Source: Apostichopus japonicus
Taxonomy: Eukaryota > Echinodermata > Holothuroidea > Aspidochirotida > Stichopodidae
Direction of reading: 5' to 3'
Length of the DNA: 64,000 nt
Assembly: GCF_037975245.1 (NCBI RefSeq)
Contig: NC_092566.1
Coordinates: forward strand, 16,216,001-16,280,000
Of this stretch, positions 48,196 through 60,600 are shown piece by piece (the first letter of the stretch is position 1; every line of letters starts with the position of its first letter). Position numbers and translations under genes: made by a program. A model generated the notes under the pieces. That model saw only the letters and a list, made by a program, of their open reading frames with translations. It was not told the DNA's origin and did no database searches.

Positions 48196-49321
48196 AATGC
48201 TCCGAGAGCGCGCAACGATTGCGGCTATGAGAGAACAGGTTCTGTTGGGGGGATGGGGCAGGGGGCTACTCGTGGCTGCAAGGGTCTGTACTTATTAACC
48301 AAACCAGAAGCATGATTTGGTGATGCTATCGTATATTCTAACATCTTTCCAAACTAATTGAGCAAAATTATCACTTAAAGGAATATTTATGAAAATTGGT
48401 GCTCAACTTTGGTATTTTCAGACCTTTGGGGATCTATAGTCTGGGGGTGCCGGTGGGGGGGGGGGGGGTTGGATTACATGGTGGGTGTTGGTGGTCCCTA
48501 CAGTTAAACCTTGCGTGATATCGTTTCCATTTCAACTTGGATATTGTACGTCAAGATACAGTGTGCTCTTTAGATATGTCTGTTTAGTTTAGGCTACTCC
48601 ATAACCACCTTCTCACTGCCGACGAATTTTTCCAAGAAGGCGTAGAAATTCCGTTTCATATATCGCCGGTTTGCGCACATCATGCGCGCACATTATATGC
48701 GGGATATAAATATAACGGAATCAGCGGTGACTGATGTAACCGTTGTGTTATTATTATGATGGAAATAACACGTCCATTATACTTCATTACGCTGGCTGTA
48801 GAGACGTCATCTATAGTTCGCGTAAGTGACGTTTTCGTTAGTAACCTTTGACCGCAAATTACAATATAAGGAACTATTTAAAAGCTTAATTAGGTCAGCC
48901 TACCTACAAGCTAATTAGCAGCGGGAATCATGCGTATGTTTTTCCTTTACTGTAGATGGCCAATATTAACTTTTTGTCATGAAAAGGTTGCCCCCCCCCC
49001 AAAAAAAAACAAGAACGTTCGATTGCAGTGTAGCCACTATAGTCAACAACAGTAAAATTATGTACGTATTTTATTACTATATGCTTTCCTTTTTACGTGG
49101 CGTGTTCAGTAATCTGTAATCAATGAAGTGACCTATTAGTCACAACTTTCGATGAAACTGAAATGGCTCACTGGATTTTTTTTTTTTTTCTGTGAGTGTT
49201 TATGATTGCGAAGAAGACAAAATGTTCATAAACCCGGAAATAACTTTTGTCAGTTGTATCCGCAGAGGTGAGTTTATATCTAACCTATCCGTGGGACTGT
49301 GTGTACATTGTACACTTTGAC
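48196..49321. other. Gene-free stretch
   Basis: It holds a 14-G run near 48455-48468 and a 10-C run near 48991-49000. Positions 48660-48730 hold GCGCACATCATGCGCGCACA and the words GATATAAATATAACGG, a TATA-like site without other support. Confidence 0.45.
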
Positions 49322-49541
49322 CACGTGTAGTGTGTACGGTTTATAGCCTGCAGTGGACAAATACCTGGCTATATAAATACAACTGCAGGGTTTGTTGCCA
49401 TTTTGTATTGTGATGTAGTGGACATTCTTACGTCACGAAGTGGTTTATTGGATATTTTATAGCGAGACGATTGTAGGCCTATTTATACTGTGGAATACTT
49501 CAAGATTCTGGATAACTCCTTGGACATTTTTTGGCGCACAG
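49322..49541 (+). promoter_or_regulatory. Candidate TATA/Inr core promoter with 5' exon
   Basis: CACGTG E-box at 49322-49327, TATAAAT at 49372-49378 and an initiator match CCATTTT with A+1 at 49400 sit at textbook distances (TATA at -28). A CRE-like TTACGTCACG follows near 49430. A plausible donor, CACAG then GTATGA, is at 49541/49542. If used it would make a 142-nt 5' exon. No protein-coding exon can be assigned downstream, so the supposed gene is unproved. Confidence 0.35.
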
Positions 49542-50904
49542 GTATGACGGAATGTTTGTTTACTTTTATTGTAAGTGAGTGCCGCATTTGACTTTTCTTT
49601 GATACAAATTTCGCAATAGACATTTATCACGAGTACAACAGCGTGAGTAAGAAAATAAGTCGAATTCCATCGGTACTATACGAGTACCAAGGCTTATCAA
49701 GCACGAAAACGAGTACTCAAACTTGCACCTATAGTACCTATGCTTTATTAGATATTCCAATATGTAAATATGTCATGAGTTCAAATCAATGGGGTCGAGT
49801 ACGAGCAGGTATACATATAACGATGTTGAGTTCTTGTGCGGACAAGTTTGGTTCGAAAGCTAAGTTGGAGAAACTCCAATTTATAGCTAGGTCACTGAAT
49901 ATTAAAAGTAGTTTCTTACAACCCCCCCCCCCTCCCCGTCGAATTTCCGTTATGAATTGAGGAGATCTTATTACGGAGCGACATTTGGACCTCTTATTGG
50001 TACTATTGCTTTTCACATATTCCCAACTAAAGCCGTTGTGTTCTAATTATCAAGATCATCCTCGCAAACTGAAATACCGTGTACCCTAATTATTGACTCT
50101 TTCCAGTCACGGCTATCTCATACCTTTACAGTGATGACGTATGTAAGCCTGTGTATACCCCTGCATGATCAATAATGAGTACCCCGTGTTTGACATCATC
50201 GTACAGGGAATTACAGGGATATGGGCTAGACACTTTGTTGGTAGAAAAATGAAGGAAGGCCATTAGGGCCATTAGGGTGTACAGTGTTAAAAGATTACCA
50301 GGGCATTCTAGACACAGTAGAATGTGGTGCTAAGGTTGTGGGGAGACAGGTAAGCGGGTCACTCGTAAATATATAAACCAGTAAGTTTTATTATATTGGC
50401 ATGTGTATAGTCATTTGGGGGGGGGGGGGAGTGGTATATGGTGGTGAAGGTGGTTGGGTGAGGGTGATGTGGGAAGGCGCTTACGGTGGCGATGGTGGTG
50501 GGGATGAGGATGTTGCGGGTGGGATGATTTCTCTGTTAGACGATCAGCAAATAAAGTAAAGTTCAAGAAAATACCTCCAGTAAATGAATAAGTATTCCTA
50601 GGTCGTCTGATAGTGTTAGTGCGACGATAGCAACATAAAGCTTACAGTAATATCGCTGCCCTTGTCTGACAAAGAAGCATTGTATCATATTCATATACCG
50701 TATCGAACCAATTGATATGCTAAGCAAGACGGAAAATAGCCTATACATTTCACAGTAATGTCTAGACAGTAATAGGCCTATACCTAAAAACGGTTTTGTA
50801 TAGGTACAATATTCTCTTCGTACAGGTACCAACATTGATTGTACAAGCGACTATATACAATGGAACCCGTTTGACGTATACACGTTATTGTCAATCATAC
50901 AAAC
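49542..50904. other. Gene-free stretch
   Basis: A cluster of ACGAGTAC words is at 49630-49810, an 11-C run near 49921-49931, a 13-G run near 50417-50429, and a GGT/GATG-rich patch from there to 50525. No gene is seen. Confidence 0.45.
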
Positions 50905-51276
50905 CAGTGGCGTAGGAAGGTACTTTTGAGTGGGGGGGGGGGCTGAAGACTGATGGCCGGCCTGGGGGAGGGGTCTAAGGGGCGGGGGTTTCCCCCTCCC
51001 CTTTGGAATTTTTTGGCATTTCCAGGTGGCCTCAGATGCAATTTGGTGCAATATAGCACACTTCAACTCCCACTCCATTTTGTAAAGAATTTTGCATTTT
51101 CACCTGGCCTTAAATGCAATTTGGTGCTCCAAATGAGATTTTTTTCTCATTTGGAAATGAAAAAGGGGTTTTTTGACTTGCGGAGCGGGGGGGGGGGGGC
51201 GGAATGATACTTCCGCCCCCCATATTTTTCACTGGGGGGGGCTGGCGCCCCCAGCCCCCCGGTTCCTACGCCCTTG
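50905..51276 (-). mobile_element. hAT-type MITE, copy 2, inverted relative to copy 1
   Basis: It starts CAGTGGCGTAGGAAGG and ends GGTTCCTACGCCCTTG, i.e. the reverse complement of the 14145-14513 element, and the two copies are highly similar along their whole length. Flanking octamers are ATACAAAC (50897-50904) and ATACAACC (51277-51284), matching at 7 of 8, again the hAT-sized duplication. It is 372 bp against 369 bp in copy 1. Most length differences are in G/C homopolymers and T runs. The ORFs across it mirror those of copy 1 and are not genes. Confidence 0.88.
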
Positions 51277-51284
51277 ATACAACC

Positions 51285-52393
51285 GTCTTGGGAAAGATTA
51301 CAGAACAATCATTACTTGAATGAAACGTAAACATTAAATCTTATCCTGCTGTTTACCGAACGAGAGCTTTCCTCATGGGTTGATTGGTCTAATGTTTTCG
51401 CAGGATGAGGTGAATTATTAGCTTTCAATATGTAGAACCGACAAAAATCGATCACGGTTCTTGCAGGAAGAGGTTTCACACCAAGAAACCGAATAACAAC
51501 GTTGATGCGATTATATTTGATCGTATATTATGTTCCGATACGAGGTGTCTATACGCATTACATTCATAGGTGTAAACATTCATTGAACTATACCGGTATA
51601 CATTATGACTTATATATAATTATTATATAGTAATACTCATAGTTACAGTCATGTATTAAGATATTTGAACCCATTCCATACATATGTATAATATAGTGAG
51701 AGAGTTATCACAACCCATTACACATATGGGTATAGCCATGCAATGTGATATATGGCGACACTTCACAGTCCCATGTATGACCATATATCGAGCTTTGATG
51801 ACCCATTACACACGTGGGATAGGCCTATAACAATGCAGTGCGGTATTTGACGACACGTTAAAGACATTTCACTGTATATGCAGTCATATACTCATAAGTT
51901 TTACAGATTGAACAAAAAAGCGTCAAATGCCGTTGTTGATGATAATTAAGAAGTTTTTTTATTTGAGCTTTATTGCACACCTCACTGCTGTCATTTTTGT
52001 ATTTAATTCTTGTAGTTCAAACGTCAAGTCATGTGACACTAATTCGCTGCATGGTATACATAACCTTTGTAGTGTAACTGACCCATATTTACATGGAATC
52101 CTGTCGTGTCATTCCGTGTAACAGGAAATAACTTTTTTTTAAGCAATTATATTGTTGATAATATAAAGTGACTTTAGTGTTGTTGGAGAGAGAAATGTGC
52201 TACTTATTAATCATAATATGACTCATCCCAACCACCTGCGATATTTTCGAAAATTTCAGTTGGTTAGCACTCCGTGCATAATTAATCGACGAAATTGTGA
52301 GTACCGTTCTTACTTCAAGAATATCAAGAATGTCTTTACAACATTACATTTCCCGCCAAAGCAACAAAACATAACCTTACATTATACGTAATA
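51285..52393. other. Gene-free stretch
   Basis: CCCATTACACATATGGGTATA and CCCATTACACACGTGGGATA (near 51714 and 51802) form an imperfect direct repeat about 87 bp apart, with related CATATAT words before and after each. No gene is seen. Confidence 0.45.
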
Positions 52394-52641
52394 TAGGCGC
52401 GGATCTAGTAAGGGGAGGGGGGCGGGAAGGGTACAACCTCCCCTGTTCGACCTAATTCCCAAATTAGTTATTAGCACATCCTTGCATTTCTTCCTGTATC
52501 TAACTGAAAACCTAATTCATAGTCGAACTATGCATCAGAATACAACATTTGAGGTCTGTTTATTATATTTTTCGGGAAGGGGTGGGGGAGGGGGAATAAC
52601 ACCAGGCCACACTCCACCTATATAAAATCCTAGATAAGCTC
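52394..52641. mobile_element. Dispersed repeat related to copies A and B, probably fuller
   Basis: The left end reads AGGCGCGGATCTAG and the right end reads ATCCTAGATAAGCT, a weak inverted match around ATCTAG. The interior CATCAGAATACAACATTTGA and a following TTTATTATATTTTTCGGG resemble CTCAGAATGC...GTTTAAATGTTTATTATTTG of copy B at 31688. Target duplication is not clear. Non-coding. Confidence 0.42.
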
Positions 52642-54383
52642 AAGTAGTACGATCGTAAAGTAGACGAATCCAGTGTGTTGCCAGTCGATTAATATGAACG
52701 CTTGTGTTTGACAGCTCTCGTCGCTTTCTTGTCCAACTTTTAATGATAACATTTCAAGTTCTTCGCTTTCGGGACTTTGGTCCGTTGTCAAGAAAGTTTC
52801 TTTATAACATTTTTGCCGAAGTTAATCGAGTTTACACATAAATAACTGACACATAAACGTCGACCAGACTAAATTGAAGTAAGAAGAAATAATAATTGAA
52901 TTTCAATTCCCTGGAAACATAACAGGCCAATAATTTAGCATACTACCGCCTGTATACGTGACAGTTTAAAGACCGTACATATAGGACGCAATTCTGTAGC
53001 ACATGCTGTGTGTTAGGCTATGATAGGTCGAGAATGGTTTACTGATGTAGATGAACACGTGTTGGTAATATTTTATAATTTAATTACTCCTGCATAAGTT
53101 TACGTTGTCCCGCAGGTACCAAAAACGTAAAACCCTATTTCCCGTTAGGCTTGACTAAATTCCGATTTATGTTTAAGCTAACATACTTCAGAATGCGTTA
53201 TTTTCAAATGATAGAATTACTATTCTTGGCTACAAAAGCAACTACTTTTGATATTATTACTTTTCATGCCTTTCATATTGCGTCAATGAGGGGAATGATT
53301 TCAATTAACAAATTTAAGTAATATTTGATGATTATAACCCCGCAGTTCGACGTGTCTTGCGATGATTAAGTACCGGCCCTTTCCTGTCGCAAATAGTTTT
53401 GATAGAAGCTTTAACATTTCATTATTTTGAAGTGTTTTGCGTGCAACATTTTGCTAATAGAAATAAAAACACACATGAGACAAATACATGTATTGGGCAA
53501 TATAATATAGCAGTTCCACGAAATTTATTTTTATCATTTTTGTAAATTTACAATATAGCAATTCCATGAATTTATTTCTTTACTTTTTTCTTGTATTTAT
53601 TGAACATAATATCAGTAATTCCGTTAATTATGTTACCTCTGGTATAAATGGAAGACATGCATGGAGTAAGTTAGTATCTGGAAAGCAAAATGGACTAACT
53701 CAAACTACATTTAGGCTACTTTATAAAGTAAAAACAAAAACTGTTCGTGTTCAAAATATGCAATTGTTACCTATACTTTTGTTACAAGTTACCTAGATAA
53801 AAGTTAAATACATAAACAATCAAAATATCTAGTTTTTGATATGGTGGATTGCATCGTGCATTTTTATCTTATTATGCATACATAGTTTCTTTGTGGTAGG
53901 TTTCTTAAACAAACTTAAAGAATGAGGAAAACATTTACGACCCCTCCCCCTCCACCCTCCCTGCCCGAAAAGAACAAGAGAGATATATATTGATGGAATG
54001 TGTATTTGTTCAACATAACTGTCCAAATTATGAAGACCTGTTCCACCACCGATAAAAGTAGACAACTGAGACACTGCCATATTTTCTCCCATATTTTAGC
54101 AATACAATACATAAGTCCCATCTTTGCTATTTTATTCTAGGGGTCTCCATATTTAATTCGTGGATGAAGGACTGATTCAACTCTTCAATTATTTTGATAA
54201 TAATTCGAAACGATAGGAGACAACGTCAAGGGTATATGAATACTTACCGAATATAATGAAATGAGATATAAATTAAAGCAAGAACTTGATGATGGCATTT
54301 ACTTACACGAATGATTTTTGTTTTTCAACGAGTTTTGACGGTCACCGAAGCCGTATCACATGATCAACTCTTGTTCAACGATT
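52642..54383. other. Gene-free stretch
   Basis: AATATAGCA(A/G)TTCCA(C)GAAATTTAT occurs twice, near 53503 and 53552, about 50 bp apart (short direct repeat). ORFs of up to 87 codons are unrecognised. Confidence 0.45.
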
Positions 54384-54575
54384 TTAATCTAAATCGAAAG
54401 CTAGAACAACTCTTGAAGAAAGTGGAGCTAGATTTGAATGTTGATGTTGGCATGGCAACTGTAGATGTTTATTAATGTGATAAGTTGCATGAACCATTTT
54501 CGCTCCATGGTGGTTAAGTGTCCTAACAAGATAGGTCCCTGGACGGACGGATCTTTCTACTAACCCGATATCCAA
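54384..54575 (-). pseudogene. Possible Ty3/gypsy-type integrase C-terminal remnant
   Basis: The 63-codon frame contains IGLVERSVRPGTYLVRT and then HHGAKMVHATYHINKHL. The pattern G-x-V, R-P-x-[ST]-Y-x-V-[KR]-T, a short gap, then a basic or N-containing helix ending HL is how the C-terminal tail of many LTR-retrotransposon integrases looks before the end of pol (known family pattern). The usual RRNRRHL is degraded to ATYHINKHL. An in-frame stop lies a few codons upstream, and no RT, RNase H or integrase core is seen nearby, so it is at most a fragment. The match is by eye over about 35 residues and could be chance. Confidence 0.3.
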
Positions 54576-55371
54576 ACAATTTTACTAACAAGCGTATCTT
54601 TCATAAATTTGTCCTACTTTCAAAACGAAGTATGTTTTCTTTCCATCAAATTACACAGACAATTTTCACTAGTGCCACATGCTGTTTCGTGGAACCAATA
54701 CCCCGTATCTTATTAGCTGCTGGAGGTGCATTTCATATTTACATAATATCGTGTTCTGATACTCTGATCATATTTGATTAATTGTTTTTGTGTTTAGATT
54801 TTCTCCATTTCTTTAAAGCCTTAACTCGACATAATCAATTCAAATTAATCTTGTATCTTCAAGTAGTATCTGGTAACCAGGTCGTATTTTGTGATTCCTT
54901 GCGCAGCAATGTCTAAGTATGTTTACTCTCTGCTTAGGCTGATCTTCCCTTCAGAGTATAACGTCGATAAATATCGGTATGTGTATAGCTATTCCATATG
55001 CAGTATATTTTTGACTGTTTTCGGTCCGTATAGCAAAGTTTAATAGTACTGTAACACTAGGCCTGCTGTACGTTCTATATAGGCCTGTTGATTTCTGCAG
55101 CATATTCAGCCAGCCCTTAAGTAGGTAACGGAAGTAAATAAACACAAGAACGGTAAGCAAATAAACAATGATTGAAAGAGGTAGTTATAGGTTTCATTTA
55201 TTGTATGATACATATCACCGTGTCGTCAACTGGAAGGGATACAGATGGCACACAGAAGTGTAACAATATGAATTGTATTGGAATTAATAGTTTGATCTAT
55301 GTCACAAATATAAGTCTTATTAAGGACAAACTTTGCGAACTTTCTGACATGTAAATGCCATGGTCACATGG
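54576..55371. other. Gene-free stretch
   Basis: Nothing supported. Two TAGGCCTG words lie near 55059 and 55081. Confidence 0.5.
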
Positions 55372-56355
55372 TAGTACACCAAACTGTCAAAGGTCAGAAC
55401 ACCATACAGTGATATACGGTGGTACACTCTTTCTTTCATACGACGGTACACCATAGTCATACATAGTACACCATGCAGTTAAACGGTAGCACACCATACA
55501 TTCGTATATGGTAGCACACCATACAGTCATAAACAGCACACCATACAGTCATACATAGCACACCATGCAGTTATACGAAAGCACACCATACATTCATACG
55601 TAACGCCCCACGCAGCTAAACGGTAGCACACCATCCATACATTCGTATATGGTAGCACATCATACAGTCATATGGTGGTACACCATACAGTCATACAAAG
55701 CACGCAATGCAATCATACGGCAGCACACCCTACAGCCATACGTAAGGCCTCAAACACGCAGTTAAACGATAGCACACCTTACAGTCGTATATGGTAGCAC
55801 AACATACAGTCATTTGGTGGTACACAATACAGTCATACATAGCACACCATGCAGTCATACGGCAGCACACCCTACAGCCATACGTAAGGCCCCAAACACG
55901 CAGTTAAACGATAGCACACCTTACAGTCGTATATGGTAGCACACCATACAGTCATTTGGTGGTACACCATACGGTCATACATAGCACACCATGCAGTCAT
56001 ACATAGCCCACCAAACAGTTACACGAAAGCACACCATACATTCATACGTAACGCCCCACGCAGTTAAACGCTAGCACACCATACATTCGTATATGGTAGC
56101 ACACCAAACAGTCATAAACAGCACACCATACAGTCATACATAGCACACCATGCAGTTACACGAAAGCACACCATACATTCATACGTAACGCCTCACGCAG
56201 CTAAACGCTAGCACACCATACATTCGTATATGGTAGTACACAACACAGTCATTCACAGCACACCATGCAGTAATACGACAGCAAAGCATACAATCAATTA
56301 TGGTAGTCCACCATACAGCATACGTTAACGCACTAATCAGTCATATGGTAGTTTG
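55372..56355. repeat. 22-24-bp minisatellite with two higher-order periods
   Basis: The basic unit is like AGCACACCATACAGTCATAC with variable linkers (ATAGC, GGTGGT, GTATATGGT, GAA). Blocks recur as higher-order units: CAAACACGCAGTTAAACGAT starts at 55751 and again at 55893 (142 bp), while ACGTAACGCC starts near 56046 and 56183 (about 137 bp), with an older copy near 55598. About 42 basic units. The frame is not maintained. Confidence 0.93.
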
Positions 56356-57070
56356 TAACTTATTTGAACTGCAGGTGTCTCTGTTATAAAAATACGAATA
56401 TTTACTGATATTTACTGAATAATGCATCGCTGTCGGTTTTAAAAGACCGACATTTGACTGTTTGATCGTTCAAACACTTTTGTTATATATTCTTTACATA
56501 GCGTACCGCAGGATTTACTGACGGTAGCGCCTTACATTGCTTTTCCTGTAACAAGGATGTTTACCCAACTATAGAAAACAAAAATATTGTCCTAGATATT
56601 AGAAACGTTTACATTCGTAAATTCCTGACAGCTTTGTGTTTAGTGTAAACGGATTGATTCTTGTAAGTTATAGACTCTTGATAAGACAAGCTACTTATGA
56701 TATATGAAAAGAAGTATTTTGTTATAGCAGGGCCGGCCACTTTTAGCCCCCTCCCCCCCCCCCCCCCTTGTAGATATGGTGTATATGTACCAGTAGGGAA
56801 ATGTTTCCCGAAAGGAATATGAACTTAGCATGCATAGACTTCGGATGTGTAACCTGGCTTTGGCTTCGGCTTTGAGTACAACGTTTCTGTATGCTACCAC
56901 ATACAACAACAGTAATTTACTACCGGTACTTTGCGATCCGCGTTATATTCACTGCCCACTTCCCATTTTGAGGACCCCATCTCACAATTTTGCAAGGTCG
57001 GTAAGAGTGACTTCATAGTTTTCACTTTTCGGGTGACCAACAAAATCGTAAACAAAGCACGTTTACTGCT
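56356..57070. other. Gene-free stretch
   Basis: A 14-C run is near 56754-56767. CAGGGCCGGCCACTTTTAGC near 56729 looks like one end of a transposable element, but no partner end is found. ORFs of 62-72 codons are unrecognised. Confidence 0.45.
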
Positions 57071-57435
57071 GCCATTTCTTGCCGGTTGGCCATTTTAATC
57101 TTGTTGTCATAGCAACAGTAAACCAACCACAGTGTTAAGTGTTCAAAAATACTTACGATAGTACAGTTTGATACTGTAAAAACAAAATGTTAGTAAACAT
57201 AAAACGTTTCAACTTCGTGTAATGTTCAACAATTCTCTTGGGAAATTTGCACACATTTTTGTTATTGTAGTGCGCGTGCGCGCTACAATATTCGCATTAC
57301 TGGCCAAGTGACCGATACCTATACATGACTGGACGTTGAATTTTAAAGTTTCATTCAGTCCCTGTACATTTGCAGTTTCAGATGCTAGCTGCGTAGCCAA
57401 CTTATTCTGAGCCTGTCACGGCGCTCACAAGCGCC
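57071..57435. promoter_or_regulatory. Candidate TATA-less promoter with RFX and NRF-1 sites
   Basis: GTTGTCATAGCAAC at 57103-57116 is a very good X-box (RFX-factor inverted repeat). TGCGCGTGCGCG at 57271-57282 reads CGCGCACGCGCA on the other strand, a full match to the NRF-1 consensus YGCGCAYGCGCR. GGCCATTTTA near 57088 resembles a YY1 site. GGCGCT-CACA-AGCGCC (57420-57435) is a perfect palindromic stem. CpG density is clearly above that of the surrounding DNA. In animals NRF-1 sites mark housekeeping and mitochondrial promoters and RFX sites mark ciliary ones; direction and target here are inferred. The best candidate target is the small ORF at 57492. Confidence 0.45.
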
Positions 57436-57491
57436 CTCATTTTGTAGGTACTATACTTGCTGGTGTGTTGTCCGCCCAAAAAAATAACACC

Positions 57492-57677
57492 ATGAACAAC
57501 CGAAAAGTTCTTCCTAATACTGCAAGCACTCCACGCGCACTACAATACTACTTATTTGCAGGAAAATGCAGTTCTCGTTGCAGAAATTGGGTTCGCGTTT
57601 ATATATGGACGGCCATTGTTGGAACCTGTGCCCTGAGCACTTCCGTGTATGTAATTACGTGTATAATGACTGCTTAA
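57492..57677 (+). CDS. Possible 61-aa small membrane protein
   Basis: The start ATG sits in an excellent context (ACACCATGA). The 61-residue product begins MNNRKVLPNTASTPRAL, has a Cys/Arg-rich middle (KCSSRCRNWVR) and ends with a likely membrane segment from about residue 37 to 58 (VYIWTAIVGTCALSTSVYVI). The basic-then-hydrophobic layout would suit a single-pass membrane protein with its C-terminus inserted. An in-frame upstream ATG at 57465 would add nine residues. The CpG-rich promoter-like segment ends about 60 bp upstream. I know no homologue. Caveats: TTATTTGCAG at 57551-57560 could be a splice acceptor inside it, with TTTTGTAG/GTACTA (about 57440-57453) as a donor, so the real exon structure may differ; and a 61-codon frame can be chance. 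Confidence 0.28.
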   Translation: MNNRKVLPNTASTPRALQYYLFAGKCSSRCRNWVRVYIWTAIVGTCALSTSVYVITCIMTA

Positions 57678-60600
57678 ATTTACTCGGCGTACATAGTCGC
57701 ACTTAAGTGTTTGTCTGTCGGAACATAGAATAACTGGTACGTACAATACGTTGCACATATCCTGCATATCTACATAGTTAAGTTTTTACTAACGATAGTT
57801 TTTTACATTGTTTTTACCCTTTCAAAGCTCACAATGGCTAAAAATCAATTCATTTGTAGAAAAAAAAGAGGAATGGCTAAGCCCGCGTGCAATTGGTTCA
57901 CTGGTTACAATATTTTAATCATTTTGAAAGAATCTCAAGGGATATGATGGCCTTCCATATTAATGCCAACAATACATCCATGTTCTACTGTACTGGCGGC
58001 AACGTCAGTTGACAATTCTGGTGAAGTTCTTTCGCATCTGTCATGAAAAGCGCCCTCTATTAAACGTAACTATGTACACAGCAGTTTTATTATCATAATT
58101 ATCATGATTTTCCCCCCGCACTGACAAAGTTCACGAGAATCAAGGTAAACTGCATGCGACAGGTGTGGATTAAGGAAGTAGCGACAACAGAAAATAACAG
58201 ATTCTTTATGTTAGGGCGTTGGGTTAATTAATTATTATCAAACATTGGCAGGTGCAAATTGGCAAAAGACACCCACTTCTTGTTTCTGTAGCGAGTGATG
58301 TCTGAATATGGCATTAATTGTGCCGGAAAACAATCTTTATATTTTAGATAACTCTCTATTAAGGAGAATAGTGAAGTGGAGATATATGCTAAAACTTTAT
58401 AGAGGCGTATCCCAGTTATTTGCACATTACATATGACTGGGTTAATAGTAACGCAAAACGCAACGTTAATTTATCGACAAACTTCCATTATAGAACATCC
58501 CTTAATAACCCCCACCCCCTCTGCCCCCGCCTTTCCCACTTTACCCACTTCTACCCACAATGTTGAGCTTATTTGTTTTCATTTACAGCCACCTGTCTAC
58601 GGGCAACCAATGTTATCCTCTTTTCCCCTTGATGTATTTTCTATATTTGAAAATATAATAATAATAATAATAATAATAAATAATTGAAAATAAACACCAA
58701 AATATCTGTACTCTTCATAGTCATGGACCAATCATAACTTTCAAAATATACAAAATTATTATTATTATTATTTTTCATTGAAAAATATAATCGATACAGA
58801 TGTCCCGGTATACTGCAGCTGTGCAGTAAAAACGATTTGTGAGACATTTATACCTCCTTAACGTTTTGACAGTCTTGTAAATTAAACTCGGTTAATTTAT
58901 CGCACGTTTGTTTCAAAAGAATCATAAACCATTGGAGAAAAATAGAAAGAAAATATGAAAGGACCCGGATCGACGAAGATCTTGCATTCAATGGGGTCAA
59001 TTTTTATCGTATGAAATCCCCTATAATACGCTCTAACGACGCGAGACTGTCTGATACAGTTGACCTATGACCGGTAAACAAGTGATCACGTGAACCGTGG
59101 TAAACTTTGCTGTTACTGAGGCCACACACCCATGAATGAACCCCACTTGATCCTAATACATAAATGGGCCTGCATTCCCAATTGCAAATACTTGATGCAA
59201 TTATTGTCTATTTTGAAAATGTTTTAAAAACCGGATTAGTAAACTGCAAGTGAGTTATGATATCTGTACGGTTACAGTTACGATGTCAGGGGACCGGGTA
59301 TTGAGAGTGGATCAAATAAGCTGCTTGGTTTTCGTGCCCATGTTATTACATCTTGGGTGACTTTCCATAAAATTTATGATTTCTATATTTGAAATTTGTG
59401 TTTATCGTAGCTAGAAGGTTGGAAGAGGTGACGAGAGTTGGCAAGAGGCGAGGATGGGTCACGGGGAGGGCGGAGTGGTCAGCAAACGGCTCGAATTTCG
59501 GGTGGATAGATATAGCTCTGTACATGTTTTGCTCGTTTTGGTGGTTATTATGATTTTGATGGGTCTTCACATGTGTCATGGAAGCCGGAAGTCAAAATGT
59601 TTACGTCACTGAGTTTCATGTGATGATTTGGATGTTGCAATGTTGTAACGTTACAGTTATATACATTATGTACTTATCATACTTTCATTGGTATAGAAGT
59701 AAACATTTTTAAGTGTTTTTTTTTTAATTCGGAAATAATAAAAGCTTTTGAGTTAAGAACAGAACATTTAAACATTAACAAAAATAAAATGTACTGGAAT
59801 GTTCCTATGTCATCTCTGTTAAGCTTATGGACGATTCCACAACATTATACGAAAATGAAAATAATTGTTTTCAAAGTAGGTGTTATTTCCCTTTATCAAT
59901 TTCAGATAATGAAAATAAGATTAATGACAATACACTGACTATGCTTGCTCGCCAATCGACAGGAGACTTGTAATATTCCATCACTATGTTCGTACGTTGT
60001 TAGGATATAAACTTGAGAGATGAATGATTATATCTCGACTAATGAGCAAAACTGATTTACCAACTGTCGGGCTGAGCAACATATAACAGTAAAAGAATGT
60101 TACATTGATGTAATTATAATAGGTGATGTACGTTGGACAGAGGCAACAGTCAAAATGGCTCATCAGCCTCTTTCCAAACAAATTCTTTTGCAGTTTACTG
60201 AAAATATGTGATAGAAGTATAATAGAAAATATTCATCAAAGCTCTCAATTCTGGAGGCTAATTTTCCGTAAATGTATTGGCGAGAGGTGTGGCGGGGAGG
60301 GGGGGGGGGGGGCTAGCGTGTGGTTATCTTTCTCATCTCTGGCACATGTAGGATAACGATAATCTTTCGTTTCGTCCCTCCCTTAAGCACGTCGATGCAG
60401 TTACAGATGTTATCGATATTAAACTGTAGCTATTATGCATGATAATATTACGTGATATATATAAGTGTCATGCATACAGTAATATACATTTAATAGGCTA
60501 CTATATCAAGATATCAAACTAAAATAGTTCAACATGTGTTCATTTGCCTCTTTTCTCACAGTAACAGTTATTAAGTTATCGGAAGCCATTCTAACCATGT

